18,612 nucleotides of DNA from an uncultured Pedobacter sp. (GCA_946478755.1 CAMLDJ010000088.1:1-18612), one strand, 5' to 3'; numbered from the stretch's first letter, positions 1-6,246 are shown. The notes: a model not told the origin generated them from the sequence alone. Numbers and translations are program-made.

Positions 1-720
1 AATCAGGTTTTCTCCTTGGAAACGGGAGAAGTGATTTTGGTAGTCAGCAGGGTTGAGTGGTGCTTTCATCTGACCGCTGAGTAAGCCTTCGGCCGTATTG
101 GCGAACGCCACCACTCCTATACCCAATTCCTTTGCAGTAGGAAGCAAGTCAGTCTCAATCTGCCGGTCGGCCAGTGAATAACCAATCTCCAAAGCGGTTA
201 CCGGGTATAGGCTATTGGCTTTACGCAATTGCGCCGCATTAACCTCAGACACGCCCAGGTAACGTACCTTTCCCTCTTTGATCAGATCGGCCACGGTTCC
301 AATCACATCTTCCATCGGGACGCTCTCATCCAGTCTGCATGGCTGATAAAGATCGATGGTATCGATGCCCAAACGCACTAAGGAATAATTGATGAAATTT
401 TTTATGGCAATGGGACGCAAGTCCAATCCAAGCCATTGATTCCCGTAAAAGATCGCACCGAACTTGACACTGACGAAGGCATCATCCCTCCTACCTTTAA
501 TGGCTTTGCCTACAAGCAGCTCATTGTGACCGCTTCCGTAAAAGTCACCGGTATTCAGAAAGTTGATACCGCTGTCCAGTGCTTGTTGAATGGTGGCTAT
601 ACTTTCGGTTTCGTCGTTCCCCTGGCTTCCCCACACGGGCGACATGCGCATGCATCCTAACCCCAATTTGGAGACGAGTGGACCATTTTTGCCAAGGCTT
701 ATTTTTTCTATCGTTTTCAT
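1..720 (-). CDS. Aldo/keto reductase, 5' part (cut by window start)
   Basis: The frame is open from an ATG at 718-720 to the window edge: 240 codons, with the C-terminal third outside. Start MKTIEKISLGKNGP, GLGCMRMSP, the TGDFYGSGHNELLVGKA segment, SVKFG, LGIDTIDLYQP and VRYLGVSEV are the usual landmarks of NADPH-dependent aldo/keto reductases (TIM barrel, cytoplasmic, carbonyl reduction). The family's catalytic tetrad is Asp-Tyr-Lys-His. Here Tyr61 and Lys86 are in place, but the Asp position is Asn56 (FLNTGDFYG) and the His position is Cys128 (LYQPCRLD). Relatives with Ala at the His position (LYQPAR) exist, so the His change alone may be ordinary. It is the only gene at this edge, and no clear promoter was found in the 660-bp space upstream. 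Family assignment is firm; substrate unknown. Confidence 0.93.
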   Translation of the reverse strand, partial: MKTIEKISLGKNGPLVSKLGLGCMRMSPVWGSQGNDETESIATIQQALDSGINFLNTGDFYGSGHNELLVGKAIKGRRDDAFVSVKFGAIFYGNQWLGLDLRPIAIKNFINYSLVRLGIDTIDLYQPCRLDESVPMEDVIGTVADLIKEGKVRYLGVSEVNAAQLRKANSLYPVTALEIGYSLADRQIETDLLPTAKELGIGVVAFANTAEGLLSGQMKAPLNPADYQNHFSRFQGENLI

Positions 721-999
721 CGTTGTTGTTTATAAATTTAACAAAACAAAATTGAATATTATTTTCTCTACCCGCTTTCTTCCAGGGCTCAAATTACTTG
801 TCTGTATGGATCAGCTTATCACGCATCTTTCAGCCTGCTAACCGACACGTTGACCTAATTATTTGCTGACCTTAAAGATGGTGATGACTCTAGTATTGTC
901 ACCATTAAATGATATTTTGACAGGTATGATCGTAAGAACACCAAAAAATACTATATTGATGTTCTTGCAAAAACAAATAACTCATATCGCCCAAAAGTG

Positions 1000-1025
1000 C
1001 AACGATTCCGTTGTGGAAATCGTTG
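1000..1025 (+). repeat. Imperfect hairpin CAACGATTCC / GGAAATCGTTG
   Basis: The arms CAACGATT and AATCGTTG pair over 8 bp. CC/GG then extends the stem past one bulged A, leaving the loop GTTGT. The T-rich sequence TTTCTTTAATTG follows on the plus strand, so it could act as a weak terminator, but no plus-strand gene ends just upstream. Role unknown. Confidence 0.4.
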
Positions 1026-1151
1026 TTTCTTTAATTGTTTCTAATCCATCAGCTGCTATGGCGAGTATGTTGGTTGATAAATCATCTTTCAAAGACTTTA
1101 GCAATCTTGCCCTAAACCTTTAAATTTCTGGTTTGGGGCTTCAGGCATCGT

Positions 1152-1167
1152 AATTTCCCGGGAAATT
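1152..1167. repeat. Perfect 16-bp palindrome AATTTCCCGGGAAATT
   Basis: AATTTCCCGGGAAATT is its own reverse complement with no spacer. A second inverted repeat, TTCTG-GTAT-CAGAA (1166-1179), overlaps its right end. Such symmetry in a non-coding stretch between divergent genes suits a dimeric repressor site, but no regulator can be assigned from sequence. It lies 219 bp upstream of the GreA-like start and 431 bp from the aldo/keto reductase start, far for a simple operator. Confidence 0.45.
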
Positions 1168-1386
1168 CTGGTATCAGAAATCACAACATCGTTTGTTTAT
1201 CATCATTTGGCTTATTGTCATTCGATTTTAGCGGATTCACACAAGTGGGCGTTAAAATTTTTATAGCAATATGCACTTCAACCAGTAAGTTCCCGCAGAA
1301 TGACGGTGCTTAAGATAACCGTAGTCATCACTACAGATAAATACAATTGAAAGCCGTTGATTTTAATCAATTCTATCTCACAAAAT

Positions 1387-1773
1387 ATGAATACATCTAA
1401 TCAAATCGTACTCACAACGGGTATGTTCGACCTCTTGAAGGCGCAGATCACTAGAAAAAAACTTAACATACAAAACGAAAAAAGAATATTAGCAGAACTA
1501 AGAAATGCAAAACAAGTTCTAAGGAAAGATCTTCCAACAGGATTCGTTGATGTTTATAAATCGGTGACCATCACAGATGTTGAAACTAAAACTGAGCACA
1601 CCTATCATTTTGTCCCCAAAAACGTCGCCAGACGCAAACACGGAACGCTGTCTATCCTTTCGGATCTTGGCCTGGCCTTGCTAGGTCATAAGAGTGGAGC
1701 AGAAATCCCTTGGGCGACCAAAGATGGCGAGAAAATTTATCGCATCGAAAAAGTTGCAGATATCGATAGCTGA
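1387..1773 (+). CDS. GreA/GreB-family elongation factor-like protein (short, Rnk-like)
   Basis: This 128-residue protein has a short helical N-terminal part (about residues 1-45, rich in K/R/E, with LLKAQITRKKL and LAELRNAKQVL). A C-terminal FKBP-like Gre domain follows (about 50-125), with VTITDVETKTEHTYHFV, LSILSDLGLALLGHKSGAEI and GEKIYRIEKV. Gre proteins act on stalled RNA polymerase through the secondary channel. This N-terminal arm is shorter than the full coiled coil of GreA, which is typical of short Bacteroidota members whose biochemical role is less defined. I chose the ATG at 1387 (MNTSNQIVLT) because family members start just before the VLT segment; an in-frame ATG at 1357 would add ten residues. 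It is transcribed alone and ends 25 bp before a strong hairpin. Confidence 0.85.
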   Translation: MNTSNQIVLTTGMFDLLKAQITRKKLNIQNEKRILAELRNAKQVLRKDLPTGFVDVYKSVTITDVETKTEHTYHFVPKNVARRKHGTLSILSDLGLALLGHKSGAEIPWATKDGEKIYRIEKVADIDS

Positions 1774-1797
1774 TGCAGTGCATAGGTACTTCATAAA

Positions 1798-1823
1798 ATA
1801 AGCCGTCCGTGCGGACGGCTTAT
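1798..1823. terminator. Bidirectional hairpin terminator between convergent genes
   Basis: ATAAGCCGTCCG-TG-CGGACGGCTTAT is a perfect 12-bp inverted repeat; the two central bases and the last C-G pair would form the loop. It lies between the stops of the plus-strand GreA-like gene (1773) and the minus-strand isomerase-like gene (1887). A/T runs on both sides let it serve both directions. Placement and stem strength make termination the simplest reading. Confidence 0.8.
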
Positions 1824-1886
1824 CCAAAATACTAGAGTAAAAAACCATTTATTTTGGTTTTAAAAATTACCTTTCTCCATTGTGGG

Positions 1887-2741
1887 TCACAATAGATTCC
1901 GGAAATTCACCACGCTCTGCGCCACGTCAACGCTATTGCTTTGCCAGTTATACTCATACTCTGCAGAAATTGCCCCTTTAAAATGCTGTCTTTTTAACTC
2001 AGCGATCACACCGGGAATATTACTTACTCCCTCTCCCCAATGTACATCATGTCCACTTTTTCCTTTCTGATGAAGATCTTTCATATGGGAATGCAACACA
2101 TGTCCGTCCAATTTCTTAAGACACTCCACAGGATCAAGTCCTGAACGCACCCAATGTCCTATATCGGCACACGCTCCAATACGTTTACTTTGACCTTTTA
2201 TGGCGTTCAATATGATATCCGGATTCCAATAATGCGAAGGATTGGGGTGATTATGTATGGCGACATTGATCTCATATTTATCAGCCAGTTTCGAGAGCAA
2301 TGGAATGTCCTTCTCATTGGGCTCTGATGTAATGGTTTGAATACCCATAGCTTTACAAAAATCAAATAGTTTAATCCAGTCAGCTTCATTGTTTGCACTG
2401 GTGACACCAAAAGCCACAACTTTAACATTGCTCGCTTTCAGCATTTCCAGTACAGCCTTCCGCTTAACCGGATCCATGTCCGGACTCATTGTACCATCAA
2501 TACCACCGCCAATTTTCTGGCCAGGGAATGCCTCAACATACCTTAGGTTACAGCTGTCAATCTTTTTTACAGCCTGGGCAAATGTATAAAGTTTAAAGGT
2601 GTAGGCCTGCGAACCCAGCTTCCAGCCTAATTTGGACTCTGGAGTTTTAGCATTCGACCCGCTGTTACCTGAGTGTATACTTTTACAGTTGCTCAGGAGA
2701 AGTAAACATAGTCCTGAAAAGATTCTAATGGTAGTATTCAT
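1887..2741 (-). CDS. Exported sugar phosphate isomerase/epimerase-like protein (xylose isomerase-like TIM barrel)
   Basis: From the ATG at 2739-2741 the protein has 284 residues. It begins with a hydrophobic signal segment and LLLSNC, with Cys19 as probable lipidated cysteine (Asn at -1 is not the classic residue). The mature part is an AP_endonuc_2/xylose isomerase-like TIM barrel: LGSQAYTF near the start, YVEAFPG, VVAFGV, TSEPNE, HNHPNPSHYW, ADIGHWVRSG, HSHMKDLH and SAEYEYN. The Glu, Asp and His residues in the later motifs are expected metal ligands. Secreted Bacteroidota members of this family sit in carbohydrate or inositol-type gene sets, but none flank it here, so the substrate is unknown. 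An in-frame ATG at 2783 would add a charged leader and spoil the signal peptide. It converges on the GreA-like gene. Confidence 0.87.
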   Translation of the reverse strand: MNTTIRIFSGLCLLLLSNCKSIHSGNSGSNAKTPESKLGWKLGSQAYTFKLYTFAQAVKKIDSCNLRYVEAFPGQKIGGGIDGTMSPDMDPVKRKAVLEMLKASNVKVVAFGVTSANNEADWIKLFDFCKAMGIQTITSEPNEKDIPLLSKLADKYEINVAIHNHPNPSHYWNPDIILNAIKGQSKRIGACADIGHWVRSGLDPVECLKKLDGHVLHSHMKDLHQKGKSGHDVHWGEGVSNIPGVIAELKRQHFKGAISAEYEYNWQSNSVDVAQSVVNFRNLL

Positions 2742-2845
2742 GATTTGATATAAGATTGATTTTTTATTTTGCAATATCAGCATTTTCCATACAAATCGTT
2801 CTCCCTAGGCTTAAAAATCCAATCCTACCTCTAACAGCATCCTTT

Positions 2846-2875
2846 CCCGATTGTTCATACAATACTTCGATCGGG
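2846..2875. repeat. Inverted repeat CCCGAT ... ATCGGG
   Basis: CCCGAT (2846-2851) and ATCGGG (2870-2875) are inverted, with a smaller TTGT/ACAA pair inside. It lies 49 bp past the stop of the TMEM175-like gene, so it could be a 3' hairpin of that transcript. No T-tract follows on the minus strand, so terminator function is doubtful. Confidence 0.3.
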
Positions 2876-2923
2876 ATAAGCCATCAGTATAGAAAAGTGA
2901 GTACTTGAGGCGTACCCTGAATT

Positions 2924-3541
2924 TTATTTTTTTGCTCTCGGTAATTCAGGTCTCACATAAAGCGAAAGACAACAGACAATCAATCCGAAACCCAGGAAAG
3001 GAAACCAAATGGCTATCAACATCGATGTGGCAAATATAGATAATGTAATAAACGATCGCAAATGCAGTCTTTTCCTGGCCTGGGATGGCACCATTATGAC
3101 CTCAGTGTCAAAAAGTGTCTCCCGCACGAGCCATAAGTATGTGGCATTAACCAGGAGGAAAACAAATGCATACATCATTACAGGAACAGATTGCAGTTTC
3201 GTATCCGCAACCCATTCAGTTAAAAACGGGATCAGCGAAACGGAAAATAAATGGGCAAAATTGGCCCACATAAGCTTGAGTTTTGCTGACCTGGCATACC
3301 GCATGATGTAATGGTGGTTAACCCAGACAATGGCTATAAATCCGTAACTAACACCATAACTAAGCCAGGTCGGCCATAATTGGAAGAGTGCATGAAAGGT
3401 AGCATCTTCAGGCTCTTTAAATTCCAGAATCATAATTGTAATGATAATGGCGAACACGCCGTCGGAAAAAGCGTAGATGCGTTCCGGTGACGATTCATTA
3501 GGCATCCCCCCCATCTTATTGTTTTCATTCTTCTCCTTCAT
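2924..3541 (-). CDS. TMEM175-family (DUF1211) potassium channel-like membrane protein
   Basis: The protein has 205 residues and about six membrane segments. The first carries the family signature R21-xxx-F25-S26-D27-G28 within RIYAFSDGVFAIIITIMIL, which marks bacterial TMEM175 channels. Later hydrophobic segments include WLSYGVSYGFIAIVWVNHHY, FSVSLIPFLTEWV, VMMYAFVFLLVNATYLWLV, FITLSIFATSMLIAIWF and GFGLIVCCLSLYV. Characterised prokaryotic members have one six-helix repeat and form tetrameric K+ leak channels. The length fits one repeat. The N-terminal 20 residues are charged and cytosolic. It stands alone, with 127 bp to the nitronate monooxygenase gene upstream. Ion selectivity is inferred from family only. 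Confidence 0.9.
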   Translation of the reverse strand: MKEKNENNKMGGMPNESSPERIYAFSDGVFAIIITIMILEFKEPEDATFHALFQLWPTWLSYGVSYGFIAIVWVNHHYIMRYARSAKLKLMWANFAHLFSVSLIPFLTEWVADTKLQSVPVMMYAFVFLLVNATYLWLVRETLFDTEVIMVPSQARKRLHLRSFITLSIFATSMLIAIWFPFLGFGLIVCCLSLYVRPELPRAKK

Positions 3542-3668
3542 GTTTTTTTTCTTTGACTGTTTCTGCTTATATTTTTAAATGATGCCTGATGTTAGGTTGG
3601 TTTAGACCCACATAGATTTTTTTCAGGACATGCGAAAACGGCCACCTTTGGTAATCATGTAAGTTGGG

Positions 3669-4754
3669 TCAAGCTTTTCGTAATCTCATGATTTTAGTGG
3701 TGTCAGCGATGATCGACCGCATCAGTTCTGCAGCCCTAGTATGTTTGAGCAGAGGCGCTACCTGGCCTCCCCAAAAGAGAACCATATCCCATTTTTGCGC
3801 TTCCAGCGCTGCTTTTCTCAGCGGTGACATGAAAGCTGTTTGCAGGGGGAATGGAAGAAAATGGTGTTCTTTCCCTGCCAGTTCTAACGCTGGCCTACTG
3901 GTGATCCCGCGGCCGAGTCTGCCGGTAAAGGCGCGAGACAGCATCGTATGACGGTTTGCATCAGAAAACAGCATCTGTCTGTGAATGGGTAGTGCACCGG
4001 ATTCGTTCGTAGCCAAAAAGGCGGTGCCAATTTGTGCGGCATCGGCACCAAGAGTTAGGGCTGCGGCTAGGCCACGGCCATCGGCTATACCGCCTGCCGC
4101 TATAACGGGCAGCTTTACTTTTTCCCTAATTAATTGCACCAATACGAAGGTGCCCGTTGTGGATTGTTCGGCCGTGGCAAGAAACGATGGGCGGTGGCCA
4201 CCAGCTTCGAAACCTGAGGCGATGATCAGGTCAACTCCGCTCCCTTCAAGGGCGATGGCTTCGTCCAGCGTAGTAGCCGCACCTATGGTTTTTATACCCA
4301 ACCTGTGGCACTGCTCCATTACATCAGCGGGCAGCGTACCAAACATAAAGCTGAAAACCTTAGGGCTGACATCCAGTATCACCTGCAACTGGTTCTCGAA
4401 CCGCGACTTGAAGGGCGCCGGCTTTTCAGGCAAGGGAATACCAGCCTCATCGAAATAAGGCGCCAACAATTTTACCGCCTGCTCATATTGGGCATCCGCA
4501 ACAGCGCCGTTGGCTGCGTCAGTATCAGAAACCCAGAGATTTAGGTTGTATGGTTTATCAGTCGCCGCTTTTATCTGCTTGTCCAATTCATAGATCTCAT
4601 TGGCGCTCATGGTATAGGCGCCATATCCACCAAGCCCCCCCGCATTAGAAACTGTAGCCAGCAGGTCGACAGTAGATAACCCTCCGCCAAACGGACCCTG
4701 GAGAATTGGGTATTTTATTCCCAGCAATTCAGAAACTTTGGTATCGTACCACAT
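3669..4754 (-). CDS. Nitronate monooxygenase (2-nitropropane dioxygenase family)
   Basis: This 361-residue FMN-dependent TIM barrel is expected to oxidise alkyl nitronates such as propionate 3-nitronate, using O2. Visible marks are the N-terminal LGIKYPILQGPFGGGLST, NAGGLGGYGA, the active-site loop ASGFEAGGHRPSF (His187 matches the family's catalytic His), the FMN phosphate-binding run AAGGIADGRGLAAAL (about 219-233) and GADAAQIGTAFLAT. Length suits the bacterial class. Its start is 12 bp from the stop of the NTF2-like gene upstream, so the two are almost certainly co-transcribed. Upstream on the same strand lie a tautomerase, an SDR remnant and yceI, which suggests small-molecule detoxification. 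Nitronate as substrate is inferred from family; some relatives act on other compounds. Confidence 0.9.
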   Translation of the reverse strand: MWYDTKVSELLGIKYPILQGPFGGGLSTVDLLATVSNAGGLGGYGAYTMSANEIYELDKQIKAATDKPYNLNLWVSDTDAANGAVADAQYEQAVKLLAPYFDEAGIPLPEKPAPFKSRFENQLQVILDVSPKVFSFMFGTLPADVMEQCHRLGIKTIGAATTLDEAIALEGSGVDLIIASGFEAGGHRPSFLATAEQSTTGTFVLVQLIREKVKLPVIAAGGIADGRGLAAALTLGADAAQIGTAFLATNESGALPIHRQMLFSDANRHTMLSRAFTGRLGRGITSRPALELAGKEHHFLPFPLQTAFMSPLRKAALEAQKWDMVLFWGGQVAPLLKHTRAAELMRSIIADTTKIMRLRKA

Positions 4755-4766
4755 ACTTTTTAGTTT

Positions 4767-5147
4767 TTATGCATTGGTGTCACTTATCATTTTATTTACC
4801 AGCAGCCACTTACCTTTAATATTATGAAAAGCCAGAAATTCATGATAGTGGAAATCGTACATTTTTACTTTTACTTCAGCAACAGCTATCGAATTTACCA
4901 CTTTAATTGATACGATCTTGCCTTTAAAAGGCTTGCCCGAATCTTTTGGACTTTGGCGATTGGCAACACCGTCAATATATTCGTCCAGCGTCTTTTTATA
5001 AGGTTGTCCATTCACATCGCCAAATAATAAAGCGCCCGGATAAAATACATTTGCGAGCGCATTAGCGTGTCCTTCATAAATATTTCTAAAATATGCATTT
5101 TCCAATATTTGCGCGATGGCAGCCGAATCTCTTTCTTGAGTTTCCAT
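4767..5147 (-). CDS. NTF2-like / putative lumazine-binding family protein
   Basis: This 126-residue protein has the alpha+beta cone of the NTF2/SnoaL-like superfamily. An N-terminal helical part (AIAQILENAYFRNIYEGHANAL) precedes FYPGALLFGDVNG, LDEYIDGVANRQ, KIVSIKVVNSIAVAEVKVKM and the C-terminal strand pair FLAFHNIKGKWLLVNKMI. Best match is the 'putative lumazine-binding' subgroup, small ligand-binding or enzymatic proteins that often lie in operons with oxidoreductases. No signal peptide is seen, so it is cytoplasmic. It ends 12 bp before the nitronate monooxygenase start and has a candidate -7 box 46 bp upstream at 5193-5200. Molecular function cannot be told from sequence. Confidence 0.82.
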   Translation of the reverse strand: METQERDSAAIAQILENAYFRNIYEGHANALANVFYPGALLFGDVNGQPYKKTLDEYIDGVANRQSPKDSGKPFKGKIVSIKVVNSIAVAEVKVKMYDFHYHEFLAFHNIKGKWLLVNKMISDTNA

Positions 5148-5192
5148 TTTGATTCAATTTATGCTTTGACACCCTTATCATCAGCAAGATAG

Positions 5193-5200
5193 CAAAGCTA
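5193..5200 (-). promoter_or_regulatory. Candidate -7 box TAGCTTTG for the NTF2-like/nitronate monooxygenase operon
   Basis: On the minus strand TAGCTTTG matches the Bacteroidota -7 consensus TAnnTTTG exactly. It lies 46 bp upstream of the ATG at 5147, in the space after the SDR remnant. I see no clear TTTG -33 element at the usual spacing. The operon may therefore have its own promoter besides any read-through from yceI. Confidence 0.4.
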
Positions 5201-5215
5201 TGAAGAGTTATTTAG

Positions 5216-5359
5216 TTAATTAAGGTTAAAACCAGCGGCGATACCACCGTCAACATTAATAATAGCACCCGTGATGAAATTACTTTTAGCGACGTTATAA
5301 AGCATTGCTGCGATATCCCCCACATTTCCTTTTTGCCGTTTGATCAGCAGCATCACCAT
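5216..5359 (-). pseudogene. 3' remnant of a short-chain dehydrogenase/reductase gene
   Basis: About 47 codons encode the characteristic C-terminal end of a classical SDR: NVGDIAAMLYNVAKSNFITG followed by AIINVDGGIAAGFNLN. This corresponds to the family's PEDIA...TG...VDGG segment. The remaining ~200 residues, including the N-terminal nucleotide-binding TGxxxGxG motif and the catalytic Ser-Tyr-xxx-Lys, are absent; immediately upstream the DNA is the tautomerase gene in another frame. An ATG at 5359 or 5440 opens this frame, but the product could not fold as an SDR. An internal deletion that joined the tautomerase 3' end to the SDR 3' end is the simplest explanation. The intact neighbour cassette probably had an SDR here. 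Confidence 0.8.
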
Positions 5360-5592
5360 GCATCGGTGTGCGGATCGTGCCCGGCGGCAGTGATACCGCG
5401 TTCTCTTAATACCGACACCTGTTCGCCTGCATAACCCCAATCATCCAAGTCAATTTCCTGAATCACTACATGGGTCAAGCGAGGATCTTTGTTAAGTGTA
5501 TTACTTACCAGGTCGGTTACTCCCTTAATCAGCATTTGTTTCTGTTCTCTGGTAACCCTTTCGCGGGTTACTTCAATTTTAATATATGGCAT
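5353..5592 (-). CDS. 4-oxalocrotonate tautomerase-family protein
   Basis: This 79-residue protein starts MPYIKIEVTRERVTREQKQM, where Pro2 becomes the N-terminal catalytic base after Met removal, as in 4-oxalocrotonate tautomerases. It continues with LIKGVTDLVSNTLNKDP, HVVIQEIDLDDWGYAGE and VSVLRERG. Family members of this type usually end soon after the last motif. The extra tail (ITAAGHDPHTDAW) runs into the SDR-remnant DNA and may be a by-product of the deletion there. The stop overlaps the first codons of the remnant's frame. It sits 26 bp downstream of yceI and is probably in its operon. It should catalyse keto-enol tautomerisation of a small 2-keto acid or related compound; the substrate is unknown. 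Confidence 0.85.
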   Translation of the reverse strand: MPYIKIEVTRERVTREQKQMLIKGVTDLVSNTLNKDPRLTHVVIQEIDLDDWGYAGEQVSVLRERGITAAGHDPHTDAW

Positions 5593-5618
5593 AACTTTAC
5601 ATATTAAGCCAAAGCAGT

Positions 5619-6137
5619 TTATACTGCTTCAGCGGTGATATTTACATTCAGATCAAAATCATTGTAGATCAGGGTATCCCCGAGGTTCTGGAAGAAATTG
5701 CCTGAACGGAATTTCATATTATATTTTGTCCGGTCTATTACCAGTTTGCTTAAAGCAATCAGCGTATCGCCGTTTACATCGACCGCCGCATCAAAACTGA
5801 CCGGATGAGTAATGCCTTTAATAGTCAGATTACCTTCAACATGCTCGTCCAACACGGAAGTGATAACCAATGTAGCTTCAGTAAATTGGTCGACGGAGAA
5901 AAAATCATCAGAAGCAAGGTGACCGGCGAATTGCGCGTTAGTGGCAGGGTCAGTTACGTCGAGAATTTTTATAGAAGTGGTATCAATAATAACTTCTCCT
6001 CCGGTAAGTTTACCATCGGATAATGTTAGTGAACCTGCTTTAATGGCTATGGTGCCATTATGTGTGCCGGTTACTTTTCTACCTACCCAGTAAATATGGC
6101 TTTGGGTGCTTACGATTTCAAATTTTTGCGTTTCCAT
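5619..6137 (-). CDS. YceI family protein (cytoplasmic form)
   Basis: This 172-residue protein is a lipocalin-like YceI barrel. Its marks are the opening QSHIYWVGRKVTGTHNGTI, GSLTLSDGKLTGGEVIIDTT, FAGHLASDDFFSVDQFTEAT, EGNLTIKGITHPVSFDAAVD, and the late LVIDRTKYNMKFRSGNFFQN and NDFDLNVNI. The family binds isoprenoid quinone-like lipids in solved members. Unlike periplasmic E. coli YceI it has no signal peptide, so it should act in the cytosol. A Crp/Fnr regulator lies upstream on the same strand, and the 109-bp gap between them holds two TGTGA-type palindromes. Expression is therefore probably under Crp/Fnr control. The tautomerase gene follows after 26 bp. Confidence 0.92.
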   Translation of the reverse strand: METQKFEIVSTQSHIYWVGRKVTGTHNGTIAIKAGSLTLSDGKLTGGEVIIDTTSIKILDVTDPATNAQFAGHLASDDFFSVDQFTEATLVITSVLDEHVEGNLTIKGITHPVSFDAAVDVNGDTLIALSKLVIDRTKYNMKFRSGNFFQNLGDTLIYNDFDLNVNITAEAV

Positions 6138-6165
6138 TGTCTTTTTGTTTAATTACAAGACAAAG

Positions 6166-6183
6166 TTGGGCAGGAAAGCCCAA
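6166..6183. repeat. Inverted repeat TTGGGC-AGGAAA-GCCCAA in the yceI leader
   Basis: Perfect 6-bp arms with a 6-base spacer lie 28 bp upstream of the yceI ATG and 7 bp from the nearer TGTGA palindrome. It could be a 5' UTR hairpin or a second regulator's site; the sequence does not decide. Confidence 0.35.
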
Positions 6184-6190
6184 AAGGATG

Positions 6191-6206
6191 TGTGACCTAC
6201 ATCACA
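6191..6206. promoter_or_regulatory. Crp/Fnr-type operator 1: TGTGA-CCTACA-TCACA
   Basis: This is a perfect TGTGA-N6-TCACA symmetric site, the canonical binding pattern of CRP-like proteins. It is centred 61 bp upstream of the yceI ATG. The adjacent regulator has the same R-E-xxx-R recognition-helix residues that CRP uses to read TGTGA (Arg181, Glu182, Arg186). Confidence 0.65.
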
Positions 6207-6228
6207 TTTCACACGCAACGTTTTTTTA

Positions 6229-6244
6229 TGTGATATATATCACC
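6229..6244. promoter_or_regulatory. Crp/Fnr-type operator 2: TGTGA-TATATA-TCACC
   Basis: GTGATATATATCAC (6230-6243) is a perfect 14-bp palindrome, and with the flanking T it forms a TGTGA-N6-TCAC site. It is centred 38 bp from operator 1 and ends 2 bp from the regulator's stop codon. Two tandem sites in a 109-bp gap are unlikely by chance. Confidence 0.6.
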
Positions 6245-6246
6245 AT

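Larger units (their letters stand above)
721..1386. other. Gene-poor stretch with palindromes
   Basis: About 660 bp lies between the divergent aldo/keto reductase and GreA-like genes. Open frames here, including an 86-codon plus-strand one at 863-1123, have no recognisable domain and unnatural composition, so I call no gene. The stretch contains an imperfect hairpin at 1000-1025, a perfect 16-bp palindrome at 1152-1167 and a TTCTG/CAGAA inverted repeat at 1166-1179. Promoters for both flanking genes presumably lie at its ends. Confidence 0.5.

Noticed and set aside
863..1123. 86-codon plus-strand open frame in the gap after the aldo/keto reductase
   Set aside because: No recognisable domain, repetitive Val/Leu/Ser composition, no promoter-like sequence, and it spans the hairpin at 1000-1025. 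Other frames here are broken by many stops.
1882..2070. Plus-strand open frame of 62 codons opposite the isomerase-like gene
   Set aside because: It lies inside a well-supported minus-strand gene and its product matches nothing; a shadow frame. Similar shadows opposite NMO, katG and the rhamnosidase were dropped for the same reason.
5216..5440. Reading the 74-codon frame as a complete small gene
   Set aside because: Its first ~27 residues come from DNA that codes for the tautomerase in another frame and look random; only the last ~47 residues resemble an SDR.
6191..6244. Palindromes as a terminator of the Crp/Fnr gene
   Set aside because: Both are short TGTGA-N6-TCAC symmetric sites with A/T spacers and no following T-tract on the minus strand; protein-binding sites explain them better.
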